From contig NZ_CACVBO010000002.1 of the NCBI RefSeq assembly GCF_902728235.1, positions 558,001 to 622,000 of the forward strand: a stretch of 64,000 nt of DNA. The letters run 5' to 3'. The position numbers were made by a program, and so were the translations under genes. Positions within the stretch are counted from its first letter, which is position 1. Each line of letters starts with the position of its first letter. The notes beneath the pieces were generated by a model that was given only the letters and a program-made list of their open reading frames with translations, made no database searches and was not told where the DNA came from. This DNA comes from Lentimonas sp. CC4 (lineage in GTDB: Bacteria; Verrucomicrobiota; Verrucomicrobiia; Opitutales; Coraliomargaritaceae). This document shows positions 18,699 through 27,756 of this stretch, one piece after another.

Positions 18699-20054
18699 TT
18701 AGTATCCCATCGCGTCTAAAGCCATTTCGCCGAGATCTGTGAGCTCTCCTGTGCCATCAATAAAAGCGGGGAAGGTCTTATAGAGCGTGATGACATCGGC
18801 GTTTCCGTCGGCCGCTTGTTGGATGGAGTCGATCGCTCCTGTCGTTGGGCCTTTGCCGGACTCAGTCGCCCAAACTTCTTTGGGAGATAGATCCTGAAAT
18901 GCCTGCCACTCTGCTGCATAAGTGATCGTGTTCTTCTTGTCATGAGCACCGTAGGTATCGAAGACCGCTTCCACTGTAGAGTTCTTGCTGATCTTGTTGT
19001 AGGTGCCCATCAGCGTGTTAATGTCTGGCCCAACATAATTACGATTTGAAGAGTAGTTATTCCTTAATGCGTTTGTGACATTAATCATAAAGTCATCTCC
19101 TCCGCCGCTCTCGTTAAATGGGCTAACGTGTTTTGGCCAAGCCTTCGTCACATAGCTGCCGATCCAATCGGCCCAGTTGTCTTGATATAGGGTGCCAGGA
19201 GTTAACCAAACCGGATATCTTGGCCCAGGAGTTCCTAGTGGGCTTGCATGTAATTTGAAGCCGAGGCGCACCAGCTCGTTCCGAATCCAGTTTGTTTTTC
19301 TTCCGTCTTTCCAGTAGCAGGAAAAATCGTTGAAGGTGACTTCGTTGGGTGACTGTTCGGTCACGATGCAGACGCGCGCGATCGTGCAGTCAAAGTTGTC
19401 TCGAATACCTTCGAGGATGGCGGTGATTTCAGACTTCGACAGGGGTTCCAGTTCGCCTGCCAAGGAAGCCAGGCCTTCGAACTCACCTCCAAAATACATC
19501 GGGAACTTTAGATCGGCAGAGACTGCAGGCAGGTTTTCTTCAGCAACCGTTCCTGCTGTGAGCGCAAATTCTTCGATATCTGCTCGGTCAGCCGCCCCGC
19601 CTAAGGTCTCAGATCTATCGAAAGTGATGCGGATGAATTGAGCCGTTGTATTAAGCGATTCGGATAACATATCTGTCGATCCGCACAATACGCCTGCAAG
19701 CGTGCGGTCCGCGACCGTCGTCCATGTGGTGCCGTTATCGGATGTTTCGACGGTATAGAAAAGTAACCTCGAATGGACGGTTCCAAATTCAATTTGGTCA
19801 ATGCTCTGGCTACTTCCTAAATCGACTTGCCAATACTCCGTCGAGCTTGCGGTGGGGATCGCGGCCGAAAGCCATTGGTTGCCCCAGCCTGTGAGGCCGT
19901 TCAGTGCTTTGTCTGGGGTTTTAGTGCCGTTCGAACTACTCGCAGAGGCGAGGCCAATGGCATGGCACGGTAAGCTGAGTAGGGTAGTGAGGGTTAGGGT
20001 GCAGAAGAGTTTATGGCTCCTCGTGATTGAAAAGCGTTTTATGCCTTTTATCAT
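18699..20054 (-). CDS. Secreted discoidin-domain (CBM32-like) glycosidase-like protein
   Basis: 451 residues from ATG 20054 (MIKGIKRF), chosen because it places a signal peptide at about 1-33; an in-frame ATG at 20138 adds an unlikely leader. Residues about 35-165 match an F5/8 type C (CBM32-like) fold with YWQVDLGSSQSIDQIEFG and QFIRITFDRSE. The rest resembles a clan-A TIM barrel: candidate acid/base Glu315 in SPFNESGG and nucleophile Glu398 in VWATESGKG. GH30-like is plausible but the spacing is short, and I cannot fix the family. The gene is divergent from the helical-repeat operon, with operator site 3 between, and may be cotranscribed with the phosphatase gene downstream. Confidence 0.65.
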   Translation of the reverse strand: MIKGIKRFSITRSHKLFCTLTLTTLLSLPCHAIGLASASSSNGTKTPDKALNGLTGWGNQWLSAAIPTASSTEYWQVDLGSSQSIDQIEFGTVHSRLLFYTVETSDNGTTWTTVADRTLAGVLCGSTDMLSESLNTTAQFIRITFDRSETLGGAADRADIEEFALTAGTVAEENLPAVSADLKFPMYFGGEFEGLASLAGELEPLSKSEITAILEGIRDNFDCTIARVCIVTEQSPNEVTFNDFSCYWKDGRKTNWIRNELVRLGFKLHASPLGTPGPRYPVWLTPGTLYQDNWADWIGSYVTKAWPKHVSPFNESGGGDDFMINVTNALRNNYSSNRNYVGPDINTLMGTYNKISKNSTVEAVFDTYGAHDKKNTITYAAEWQAFQDLSPKEVWATESGKGPTTGAIDSIQQAADGNADVITLYKTFPAFIDGTGELTDLGEMALDAMGY

Positions 20055-20266
20055 ACTATTGGGGGTTTGGGGTGTGGATGATTTTACACCTGAACTATTA
20101 GAGGTGTGTTCGTAAAAGCATCCTGTAGTGATCGTCATTTGACTGACTCAAATGACGTAAAGTAGACAATCTTCGTTCCTGATTTGTGACTAATTGCGGG
20201 GTATCACGAATCTGGAGTTAAAGCTTGATTCCATTAAATCGAGTTAGATACTTTAAATCCTTAAAA

Positions 20267-20279
20267 TCAAACAGTTTTT
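20267..20279. promoter_or_regulatory. AAACAGTTT operator, site 3
   Basis: TCAAACAGTTTTT between the divergent genes starting at 20054 (minus) and 20313 (plus). It has the same invariant 9-bp core as the other sites. Confidence 0.62.
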
Positions 20280-20312
20280 CATATTGTTGGATACTTTATT
20301 AATTTTTAACGA

Positions 20313-21311
20313 ATGGCATGCTTGATGATTCGGTTGTTATTACTCTCTACAGGCCTCGTTTCCTGCGCCTTTCTAGCGCTATGGATTCGGTCGAAGGAGA
20401 CTCGGGACCTGGCTGAATTGCCGCGCTTGCATCGTCTGGCCGATCCGATTGCAGGCTCGGAGGATCATTTGCCGGCCTTACCTGAGTTCTCGGAGGCGCC
20501 GGTTTTAGACGGCGGCGAGGGGCGTGCTGATGTGGTCAGTTTCGACGGACTCTCAAGTAAAGCGCTCGCGATCAGAGCCGAGCAAGACATTGGGGCAGCC
20601 TTGAATTGGCTGAGTGAGGATGCGGATGCGAGCGTGTTTGAGACTGCCTATCCCATAATCATGCACGAGCTTGTGCGGCAGCGCCCTTTACAGGCCGCTC
20701 AAATGATACCTGAGCTGCAAAGTGGTTTTCTAAGGGACAGTCTGGTGACTTCGATATCAAGGCAGTGGGTGCAGGTCGATTCCGATGCAGCATTGGCCTG
20801 GGCCTCGGCGTTGGAAGATGCTTCTTTGCGCGGCCATGCTCAACGCTCGGTGCTACTCGCAGTTTGCGAGGCCTCTTATGAAGACGCGATGGGGCATGTG
20901 TTAGCTCTGAGTGTGGAGCAGGATCGGCTCGATCTCTTATCGACAGTCTTTGCTCACGAGATTCAAAGTCAGCGCCTGAGGACGCAGTCCAGTAGTCGCT
21001 TACTGCAGTTGGCTGAGTCCTCGATCGAGCAGATTTCTGAAGCGCCTCTTAGAGGCAGGGCGCGGTTCGAGGCTGCACAGCTTTTGATCGCTACGCACCC
21101 GCAGGTTGCTTTCGCTTTGGTAGAACGCGCAGAAGCGTCGGACTCACGTGAGGGTCTCTTATTGACCGCCTTTCGAAGTCTTAGTGAACTCGACCCCGAC
21201 CTCGCGAATCACATGCTAAACGAATCAACGTTAAGTGACTCAATGAAAGATCAGCTGAGGTCCGCCAGTGGGCCAGTGCTGGTCGAGATGGTCATACCTA
21301 AACGCCCCTGA
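20313..21311 (+). CDS. Membrane-anchored helical-repeat protein, unknown function
   Basis: 332 residues. An N-terminal hydrophobic segment (about 6-24, with Cys16) suggests a signal anchor or lipoprotein. The remainder is alpha-helical and built of short repeats around ALAWASALED and ALNWLSEDAD followed by Arg-rich helices, a pattern of TPR/HEAT-like proteins common in Verrucomicrobiota but without a known function. It is a paralogue of the next gene. Starts at 20313 or 20325 are both possible; neither has a clear ribosome binding site. It is the first gene of an operon leading into a sulfatase, behind operator site 3. Confidence 0.7.
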   Translation: MACLMIRLLLLSTGLVSCAFLALWIRSKETRDLAELPRLHRLADPIAGSEDHLPALPEFSEAPVLDGGEGRADVVSFDGLSSKALAIRAEQDIGAALNWLSEDADASVFETAYPIIMHELVRQRPLQAAQMIPELQSGFLRDSLVTSISRQWVQVDSDAALAWASALEDASLRGHAQRSVLLAVCEASYEDAMGHVLALSVEQDRLDLLSTVFAHEIQSQRLRTQSSSRLLQLAESSIEQISEAPLRGRARFEAAQLLIATHPQVAFALVERAEASDSREGLLLTAFRSLSELDPDLANHMLNESTLSDSMKDQLRSASGPVLVEMVIPKRP

Positions 21312-21322
21312 ATCACACTCTT

Positions 21323-22552
21323 ATGAAGAAAATACCCCTGAATGCGATCCTCGTCGCTGCCTGTGTGCTCTGCTTGCTAATCATTATTTGGCTTTGTATT
21401 GCAGCGCCTCGCAAGGAGGCAAACCCTGCTCCGAAATCATCCGCGCAGGAAAGCGTCGATGACGCCGAGTTGAGCACTTCGCTTCCACCTGCAAACGAGC
21501 AGAGACCAGTTTCCATGCATGACGACGTCACGGACGAAGCCGCTGTGCTTGGTTTTAGAGAAAGGATCGATCAGCTAAATGAGGAGGGGAAAGATGATAT
21601 TGATCTGATTGACGAATGGGCCAAGGAGTCCCCTTGGGACGCTTGGGATTATATCGTTGAGCAGAAAGAGGGTGCCGACTTTGCGCGGGTCTTTGAAGGT
21701 GTCTTTATTCCCATGGCGGAGGAGGATGCTGCACGAGCGGCCGCGCTTCTGGCCGAAGTCCCGGAGGGCTCCCACTTGAGCGACGGCTACATGTTTCTAG
21801 CGCATTATTGGCCGCAACAGGATGTCTATGCCGCGTTCGAGTGGGTGTATCAGTTGCCAGATAGTCCCCTGGTCAAAATGACTTATGAATCGATCGTCAC
21901 TCGATACGCAGAGCAATCTCCTTCCGAAGCAGTTGCGATTTATGATGAACTTTCGGATAGTCGGTTTAAGTCGGTTTTGTCTGCGTCGATTAGTTATCAC
22001 ATGGCCAAGGAAAGCCCAGTGGAGGCTTTGGCATGGGCAAACTCCTTGCAGGATCCCCAGCGTAAGCAACGGGCGCTGAGCGCTGCCCTCTCGGTTGTTT
22101 CGGAAAGCGCTTACGATGATGCGATCAGCTTTGCTCTGGAACAGACGGAGGGAGAATTACGTTCTCGCTTGGTTCAGGTCATGATCTCCAAAGCGGTCTA
22201 CAACGAGAGCCAGAACAGTGCCGCGGGCGCGTATCGTGTTTCTCCTGAATTAGCGCGCGAAATTACATCGTTACCGTCCGTCGCCCTGCGGGATCGTGCT
22301 TGGTCTGCCTCTAGTAGCATTCTGCTGGTGCACCAGCCGGAAACTGCTTTTACCATTTCTCAGCAGGTGGAAGATCCGGAACTCAGGATGGAATCGCTGC
22401 AAGCCGCGTTCGCGCAGCTATACTCAGTGGACCCGGATCGCGCCATGCAGGTGCTATCGGAAACTGCGGAGGAAGCCGCGACTCGCACGCTATTACTCGG
22501 TTCGATCGGTCTCGATGCGCAGGGATTTGTTGTGCCCGTGCTGGAGCCGTGA
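21323..22552 (+). CDS. Membrane-anchored helical-repeat protein, paralogue of preceding gene
   Basis: 409 residues. One N-terminal membrane segment (about 8-27) is followed by an Ala/Pro/Ser-rich linker and an acidic helical region. Repeats around VEALAWANSLQD, AAFEWVYQLPDSP and ETAFTISQQVEDPE resemble those in the protein encoded at 20313-21311, and both end with a DPDxAxxxL helix pair (DPDLANHML and DPDRAMQVL). The gene begins 11 bp after the previous stop. No catalytic motif is seen. A scaffold or surface-assembly role near the sulfatase is possible but is inference from position only. Confidence 0.7.
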   Translation: MKKIPLNAILVAACVLCLLIIIWLCIAAPRKEANPAPKSSAQESVDDAELSTSLPPANEQRPVSMHDDVTDEAAVLGFRERIDQLNEEGKDDIDLIDEWAKESPWDAWDYIVEQKEGADFARVFEGVFIPMAEEDAARAAALLAEVPEGSHLSDGYMFLAHYWPQQDVYAAFEWVYQLPDSPLVKMTYESIVTRYAEQSPSEAVAIYDELSDSRFKSVLSASISYHMAKESPVEALAWANSLQDPQRKQRALSAALSVVSESAYDDAISFALEQTEGELRSRLVQVMISKAVYNESQNSAAGAYRVSPELAREITSLPSVALRDRAWSASSSILLVHQPETAFTISQQVEDPELRMESLQAAFAQLYSVDPDRAMQVLSETAEEAATRTLLLGSIGLDAQGFVVPVLEP

Positions 22553-22610
22553 CTCTTTGAATGAAGCAATCAATTATATACGTAATTCTTAAGCTAAAAG
22601 TAACCTTTAT

Positions 22611-24110
22611 ATGAAATACTCTAAAACACTATTATTAGTTCTGTCGGTCATGTTGACTCCTAGTTTGTCAACGGTTGGCGAAGCCGCGACGGCGGAACAG
22701 CCGAACATCATTGTTTTTCTCGTGGATGACATGGGCTGGCAGGATACGTCACTGCCCTTTCTCTATGAAGAGGGCAAGCCGGTGAAGACGCCAGCGAACC
22801 TGCGTTACCGCACACCAAACATGGAAGTGTTCGCCACGCAGGGGATGCTATTTACGGACGCGTATGCGCAACCCGTTTGTTCGCCCAGTCGAGTGACCTT
22901 GTTGACCGGCAAGTCGGCGGCGCGGCATGAGGTGACCAATTGGGTGAAACCTAATGGGCAGGAAACAGGCTGGCCGGTGTCTCCTGAGCATTGGCGCAGG
23001 CAAGGTGTGGACGAGGCCGAGAGAGGTAAGACGTTGCCCGATCGACTCTCCGACGCTGGATACCGAACGATCCTTTGTGGGAAGGCTCATTTTGGCAGTA
23101 TGAAGAGTTGGGCGGCAGATCCTCTAGCCGTTGGGTTCGAGGTCAATATAGGAGGTTCAGCAATCGGCCTCCCCGGATCCTATTACGCAAATGGTGAGCA
23201 CCCTTATGGTAAAGGGACGGATCGCGCGGTGCCTGGTCTGGAAAAATATCATGGCAGTGAGACCTTCCTGACGGAAGCGCTGACCCTCGAGTTCAATGCT
23301 GCATTGGAACAGAGTGTTCAGCAGGGGAAGCGTTTCTATGGATATATGGCGCATTATGCCCTCCACAGTCCTTGGAATTCGGATCCGCGTTTCGCAAGCC
23401 ACTACAAGAATGATTCATCGATGAATGGAAGCGCGCGTGCCTACGCCACTCTGATCGAGGGGATGGATAAATCGCTTGGTGACATCATTCAAAAACTCGA
23501 AGACTTGGAGATTGCCGAGGAGACCCTGATTTTCTTCATGTCCGACAACGGTGGAGAGAATCCCATGGGGCAGGCACCTCTAAGAGAGCGTAAAGGCAGC
23601 TTGTATGAAGGCGGCATCCGCGTTCCGCTGATGGTGGCTTGGGCGAAGCCCAATCCTCAGAACCCTCTACAGCAACAATTACCGATTCCTCAAGATTCCG
23701 TAAACCATCATCTGGTTCATATTGTGGATCTTGTTCCCACGATTCTCGCACGTGCGGGCGTGTCGTTACCGGAAGATGTCATCATGGATGGCTATGACCT
23801 TGGCGCCACTTTGAGCAATCCGTCTGAAAGCAGCGGGCGGCAATCGCTGTTAGTGCATTTTCCCCACGATCGAAAAAAGCAGCTGGCAGGGACGGTGTAT
23901 CGAGAAGGGGATTGGAAGCTTGTGTATCGCTACCAGACCGCACAGGCGGAACTGTTTAACCTCAAGGATGACGTGGGTGAAGCAAATGATCTGAGTCAGC
24001 AGTATCCGGAAAAAGTGAGCCAGATGCTGTCTGTAATGAAGCAGCAGTTGGAGTCCCAGAATGCGCAGTATCCGATCCATCTCAAAACCAAGCAGTCCTT
24101 TTCCCTATAG
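22611..24110 (+). CDS. Secreted sulfatase
   Basis: 499 residues with a signal peptide (about 1-27). Metal block VDDMGW (Asp39/40), modification motif CSPSR with predicted formylglycine Cys90, then CGKAHFG in place of the usual GKWHLG, HYALHSPW and MSDNGG. The Trp-to-Ala change in that block occurs in several polysaccharide sulfatase groups and is not by itself inactivating. It is the third gene of the operon starting at 20313, about 60 bp after the helical-repeat gene. Substrate position unknown. Confidence 0.9.
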   Translation: MKYSKTLLLVLSVMLTPSLSTVGEAATAEQPNIIVFLVDDMGWQDTSLPFLYEEGKPVKTPANLRYRTPNMEVFATQGMLFTDAYAQPVCSPSRVTLLTGKSAARHEVTNWVKPNGQETGWPVSPEHWRRQGVDEAERGKTLPDRLSDAGYRTILCGKAHFGSMKSWAADPLAVGFEVNIGGSAIGLPGSYYANGEHPYGKGTDRAVPGLEKYHGSETFLTEALTLEFNAALEQSVQQGKRFYGYMAHYALHSPWNSDPRFASHYKNDSSMNGSARAYATLIEGMDKSLGDIIQKLEDLEIAEETLIFFMSDNGGENPMGQAPLRERKGSLYEGGIRVPLMVAWAKPNPQNPLQQQLPIPQDSVNHHLVHIVDLVPTILARAGVSLPEDVIMDGYDLGATLSNPSESSGRQSLLVHFPHDRKKQLAGTVYREGDWKLVYRYQTAQAELFNLKDDVGEANDLSQQYPEKVSQMLSVMKQQLESQNAQYPIHLKTKQSFSL

Positions 24111-24127
24111 CTTAGCCGTCGATCATT

Positions 24128-24745
24128 CTATTCCTGTATGAATTCTAACTTAAATTGGTCGAATGCGAAACCAGTTTTATGCCCTTTTTCGCCGGTGTAA
24201 AACTTAGCCATAAATCCAATCTTCTGACCGATTAACGGAGAGTTCTCCGGAATACGAATCTCATAGATTGCTTGTTCCCAGACCCCCGGCTCTAACAAGT
24301 CTGGAATGAGATGAGCGTGATCAACAGAGGGGTCCAGCACCTTGGCTAGGTAAAGGTCTCCACTTTTGGGCACGGATTCGCATTCATGTAAGTTCGCAGT
24401 GAACCCTGCCGCCACTGGCAAGCGGCGTGAGAAATTGAATTCGTTGGAAACCGCTAGCATAAAGGTAATCCTGTAAATGCCCGGTTTGTAGGTGATGTCG
24501 TTAAATCCTTCGGCGTAGAAGCCACGTTGGTTATGGTTCTTAGTGGATGCGAAAATGTATGAAGCGCCTTCTGAGGGGGCTAAACCGCTTGTGGTTTGAC
24601 TTGCCCATCTGAATCCGTGGTATTTAGACCAAAGTTCCTCGGCCGGCTCTACCGGGGATTCGAAAATCGTCGCTGCTTCTGCTGTGATTGACGAGTGTGC
24701 GAATGCGAGTGAGGTGATTAGCAGGGCCGTTCGGTAGGCATTCAT
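24128..24745 (-). CDS. Secreted protein of unknown function, jelly-roll-like
   Basis: 205 residues with a signal peptide (about 1-24). The body is beta-rich, with alternating aromatic and charged segments (YKPGIYRITFMLAVS, FAFDQFKLEF) like carbohydrate-binding or HpiC1-like jelly-roll domains, but no family is certain. It follows the phosphatase gene by 35 bp on the same strand and is probably the last gene of the operon that starts with the PEP-CTERM gene at 27132. Confidence 0.65.
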   Translation of the reverse strand: MNAYRTALLITSLAFAHSSITAEAATIFESPVEPAEELWSKYHGFRWASQTTSGLAPSEGASYIFASTKNHNQRGFYAEGFNDITYKPGIYRITFMLAVSNEFNFSRRLPVAAGFTANLHECESVPKSGDLYLAKVLDPSVDHAHLIPDLLEPGVWEQAIYEIRIPENSPLIGQKIGFMAKFYTGEKGHKTGFAFDQFKLEFIQE

Positions 24746-24780
24746 GGCATTTAATGTTAGGAAATAATATTTGATAGGTA

Positions 24781-26373
24781 TTATTCAGTAGGCTTGGTGA
24801 GCCAGAGGTAATCTGTTTTCCAAAAGCGTAGGACGCGATCGCTTTCAGGGTCGCGAGTTTCTGCGCCGATGACGATGTCTATGGTGTGGGCGTCCGCTTC
24901 GGGTCGCAAGTGGAAAGAGGTCAGTAGTTGCTCCTCCGCGCCAGGGGCGATTTGTTTGAAACTGTGCGGCAGACCGCTGCCGCCAGTGATTTTGTTGTCT
25001 GCAAATTTAGCCTTAAGCTGAATGTCGAGTGGTGTGGAGAAGGGGTTCTTGACTGTGATCGTGACCTCGCCGCCGATCCATCGGTCATTTTCGGTGTGTG
25101 TTTTATGCAAACTGACGACGCCATCGGGTAGGATATAGTTCTGCTCTTTCGCATCGAAGATCTCTTGTGCGACTTGAGCTTCTGGTTCGGTTTCCGGGTA
25201 AACGTCGAACACCTGATTGTCGAGATCCACGGCGCGGTAAACCATTTTTTCGGAGCTGCAGTCCGCCACCCAAAAATGCTTAATCGCCCCTGATTGCTTT
25301 AAATACTCGCGAGGGTGGTAGCTGACTGCCCGCGTGTTCCGCCCCCAGCACCCGTCTCCCAGATACAGGGTGCCTTGGCCATCTTCGGTCACTTCATCGT
25401 GTTTCAGTAGATGACTGCGTTTATAGGTGTGGTCGTGGTTTTCGAAGGCGACTGTCAACTGGTGTCTGTCAAAAATGGGTCCCCAGTGCTTGCGACCCAA
25501 CTCCGAATAGCGGTTCGTGAAGTCGCGATGGCTGGGGTAGAGTGGGACATGATAAACCGCCGCTGTGTAGCGAATGTCTTGATAGGTGGTGAATGCTTTT
25601 TCAAGCCATTCCACCTGCGACTCATGTGAGGCCACATGACTGGTGTCCAATACGAAGAAGACGAGGTTTTTTCCGAATTGGCGGGTAAAATAACTGCGCT
25701 CCTCTTCCTGGCCGAACAGGGTGAAATAAAACGGAACCTCCGCTTTGGTTTTGTTGAAGCCGCCTCTGACCTCGTGGTTGCCGATTGCTAGCACCAGCGG
25801 GATGGTATGGCCCTCGGAGGTGATCATTTCTTCGGTGTAATAGCTTAGCCAAGTATCCCATTTGTCGACCGATTCTGTCAGGCCGTTCGCGTAGGCGATA
25901 TCTCCGCCGATGACTGCAAAATTAGGGTCAAACGTGGCGGAGTGTCTGAGCAGTGTGCGAACATCTTCAGAGGTGCCCATGTCGCCCCCAGTGACAAAAC
26001 GCAGGGCGGTGTCATCCTGAGGAATCGTTTTGACCTTGATTTCAGGCGAGAAACCGAACTCCGCGTTGCCGACGGTCAGAAAATAGGTCGTGGCCGGTTC
26101 GAGATCCTGAAGGTTGACTCGGTAGATCGCGCGGTCCTCTAAATCCGGAATACTGAGGGTCTGACCTTCCGACTGGTAGCTGTAAGCCTGGTGGTTTCCT
26201 CCTCTGGACACCGTATCATAATAAACCACAGGTGAAGACTTTCCAGGGGCGGACTGCCAGTTCGCCGTCAGCGTGGTGGAGGGGTCCCCCATGTAAGTGA
26301 AGAGAATGTGCTGCGGTTGCGCCCAGAGCGAAGCGGTTAAGAGAGATAGGAGGAGAAGAGGGAGTCGTTGCAT
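24781..26373 (-). CDS. Secreted purple acid phosphatase-like metallophosphoesterase
   Basis: 530 residues with a signal peptide (about 1-18). A fibronectin III-like domain (about 20-125) precedes a calcineurin-type core with GGDMG near 150, GGDIAYANG near 175, GNHEV near 215, YHVPLYPSH and ENHDHTYKRS near 317, the ordered metal-ligand set of purple acid phosphatases. A C-terminal beta domain ends the protein. It is the second phosphatase of this type in the window but is much shorter and lacks the repeat tail. It probably shares the promoter at operator site 4 with the PEP-CTERM gene 66 bp upstream, although a short hairpin lies between them. Confidence 0.87.
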   Translation of the reverse strand: MQRLPLLLLSLLTASLWAQPQHILFTYMGDPSTTLTANWQSAPGKSSPVVYYDTVSRGGNHQAYSYQSEGQTLSIPDLEDRAIYRVNLQDLEPATTYFLTVGNAEFGFSPEIKVKTIPQDDTALRFVTGGDMGTSEDVRTLLRHSATFDPNFAVIGGDIAYANGLTESVDKWDTWLSYYTEEMITSEGHTIPLVLAIGNHEVRGGFNKTKAEVPFYFTLFGQEEERSYFTRQFGKNLVFFVLDTSHVASHESQVEWLEKAFTTYQDIRYTAAVYHVPLYPSHRDFTNRYSELGRKHWGPIFDRHQLTVAFENHDHTYKRSHLLKHDEVTEDGQGTLYLGDGCWGRNTRAVSYHPREYLKQSGAIKHFWVADCSSEKMVYRAVDLDNQVFDVYPETEPEAQVAQEIFDAKEQNYILPDGVVSLHKTHTENDRWIGGEVTITVKNPFSTPLDIQLKAKFADNKITGGSGLPHSFKQIAPGAEEQLLTSFHLRPEADAHTIDIVIGAETRDPESDRVLRFWKTDYLWLTKPTE

Positions 26374-26439
26374 GGAATTTAAGAGGCCAATGTATCAGGA
26401 GCCAATTGAGCTGCCGCAATTTAAACGGAAGCGTTCCGC

Positions 26440-27132
26440 TTAGCTACGTTTGCGGCGACGGGCAATCGCACCCATCATCACTAACCCGGTGACTAGGCAA
26501 ACGCTCGCGGGCTCCGGGATATCTACGGTGATCCCCACGTTATCGATTCCCGCGGCGGCGGTGCCTGCTGCGATGAAGTCGAAGCGAAAGGTCGCCGATT
26601 CGTTGTTGGCCAGAATCGTGTCGGTCAATACGGTGCCGATAGGTATGTCGGCATCTTCCCAGTCGTTGTTGCCGCTGCCGTAGTCGGTGCTTGTAGTAAC
26701 GCTGCTTAGAAATGTGTTTTTCTTGGCGTCCAGATCTCCGCTGTCGTAGTAGAGCTTGATCGTCATTTCTTGGAAGACCCAGCCGTAGTCGAAATGGATG
26801 GAACCTAGTGGCAAATCTGCGCCAGAAATGTTGGTAATGGTGAATGTTTGAGAGTTTCCGTCTTTTACCTGCCAGCTGAGTGAGTTGTTGGGGGCAGCGG
26901 GGGTGCCGATGCTTCCATAGGTGCCATCGTTGGACGCTGCTGACGACCAATTGAAAGAGGAAACATTTTTAGCGCCGATCGTGGCCTCGACCAAGTCGGA
27001 ATTTTGAAAGGAGGGAGGAGGTGCATTGAATCCTTGGCCACCGTCCCATCCGACGAGCAATTCGGCAGCTGAGGCGGACGCAGCGATTGAGAGCATCGCA
27101 GCAGTGGCAAGGAATTTGTGGAGAGTGTCCAT
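26440..27132 (-). CDS. PEP-CTERM secreted protein with the shared WDG-type domain
   Basis: 230 residues from ATG 27132; the frame stays open upstream, but only this start gives a signal peptide (about 1-22). Residues about 23-205 form the domain also found twice at the C-terminus of the giant phosphatase and in related form in a GH30: LVGWDGG, GTYGSIGTPAAP, SWQVKDG, SIHFDY, LYYDSGDL, NDWEDADI and GIDNVGI. The C-terminus has the PEP-CTERM sorting signal: IPEPAS, a hydrophobic helix, then RRRKRS. It should be exported and retained at the surface or processed by exosortase; no exosortase is in the window. A short hairpin (CGGAA/TTCCG) follows the stop. Confidence 0.82.
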   Translation of the reverse strand: MDTLHKFLATAAMLSIAASASAAELLVGWDGGQGFNAPPPSFQNSDLVEATIGAKNVSSFNWSSAASNDGTYGSIGTPAAPNNSLSWQVKDGNSQTFTITNISGADLPLGSIHFDYGWVFQEMTIKLYYDSGDLDAKKNTFLSSVTTSTDYGSGNNDWEDADIPIGTVLTDTILANNESATFRFDFIAAGTAAAGIDNVGITVDIPEPASVCLVTGLVMMGAIARRRKRS

Positions 27133-27200
27133 GGTGTTTTTGGGTTGTGGGTTGGCAGCGATGGGAGACTTGCAACTATGTCTAATTATATCATTTATAG

Positions 27201-27213
27201 TCAAACAGTTTTC
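27201..27213. promoter_or_regulatory. AAACAGTTT operator, site 4
   Basis: TCAAACAGTTTTC, 69 bp upstream of the PEP-CTERM start at 27132. Read on the minus strand it gives AAAACTGTTTGAC, followed closely by a TATAAT-like box (GATATAATT), so it lies in the -35 region of that gene. Confidence 0.62.
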
Positions 27214-27385
27214 TTGTCGGAATCGTAGTAAAGATACTGAAATCGTCGATGCTTCGATTCGTGGTGTGCTCGCTTGTGAGCGCCAGCAGCAGTGGGGGAG
27301 TTTGCACCGGCTTCGCGTCCAAGGGCATGATGCCGATTCTGATAAGCATTGCGCTATTTGCATTGGTAATGAGCTGACGATGCTC

Positions 27386-27513
27386 GGACGAGGCGGAGCT
27401 CGTCCCTCCCGGAGGGAGCATTCTAAAATTAGGGAGGGACCACCTCCGCGTGGTCCGCGTTGGCCTAGTCTCAAATCTAAAATACGCACACTATTTCAGG
27501 AATGGTATAAGCA
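27386..27513. repeat. REP-like hairpin cluster
   Basis: Hairpins GGACGAGGCGGAGCTCGTCC (27386-27405), CTCCCGGAGGGAG (27406-27418) and GGACCACCTCCGCGTGGTCC (27437-27456) lie together. The following 60 bp resemble 29270-29330. The same family recurs near 28715, 29260, 50594, 51061 and 51113. Confidence 0.7.
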
Positions 27514-27620
27514 CGAATAACCGACGATCCATGCCAGTCGCCCAAATTGCGGTCAGTCTGGAAGGCAACTGGCTCGATCGAATCCTCAATGCGACTTCCC
27601 GAGTCATTGACTGCTCCAAC

Positions 27621-27652
27621 GAAAAAGTCCTGCGCCGTTTCCGACGCAGGAC
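27621..27652 (-). terminator. Rho-independent terminator for the PEP-CTERM gene at 27757
   Basis: Read on the minus strand, a GTCCTGCG/CGCAGGAC stem (27627-27652) is followed directly by TTTTT. It lies about 105 bp after the stop at 27757. A second hairpin (GCCTTGCGC/GCGCAAGGC, about 27666-27692) precedes it without a T-tract. Confidence 0.75.
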
Positions 27653-27756
27653 CTACCCTATAACAGCCTTGCGCTGTTTGATGGCGCAAGGCTTTACCCT
27701 AATATATACCCCTATTGTATATAAAAAATGAATGTCCTTGTGGTTTAACGCTGAGC

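Noticed and set aside
27133-27489. Upstream extension of the PEP-CTERM gene frame
   Set aside because: It crosses the promoter, operator site 4 and REP-like hairpins; the signal peptide begins at 27132.
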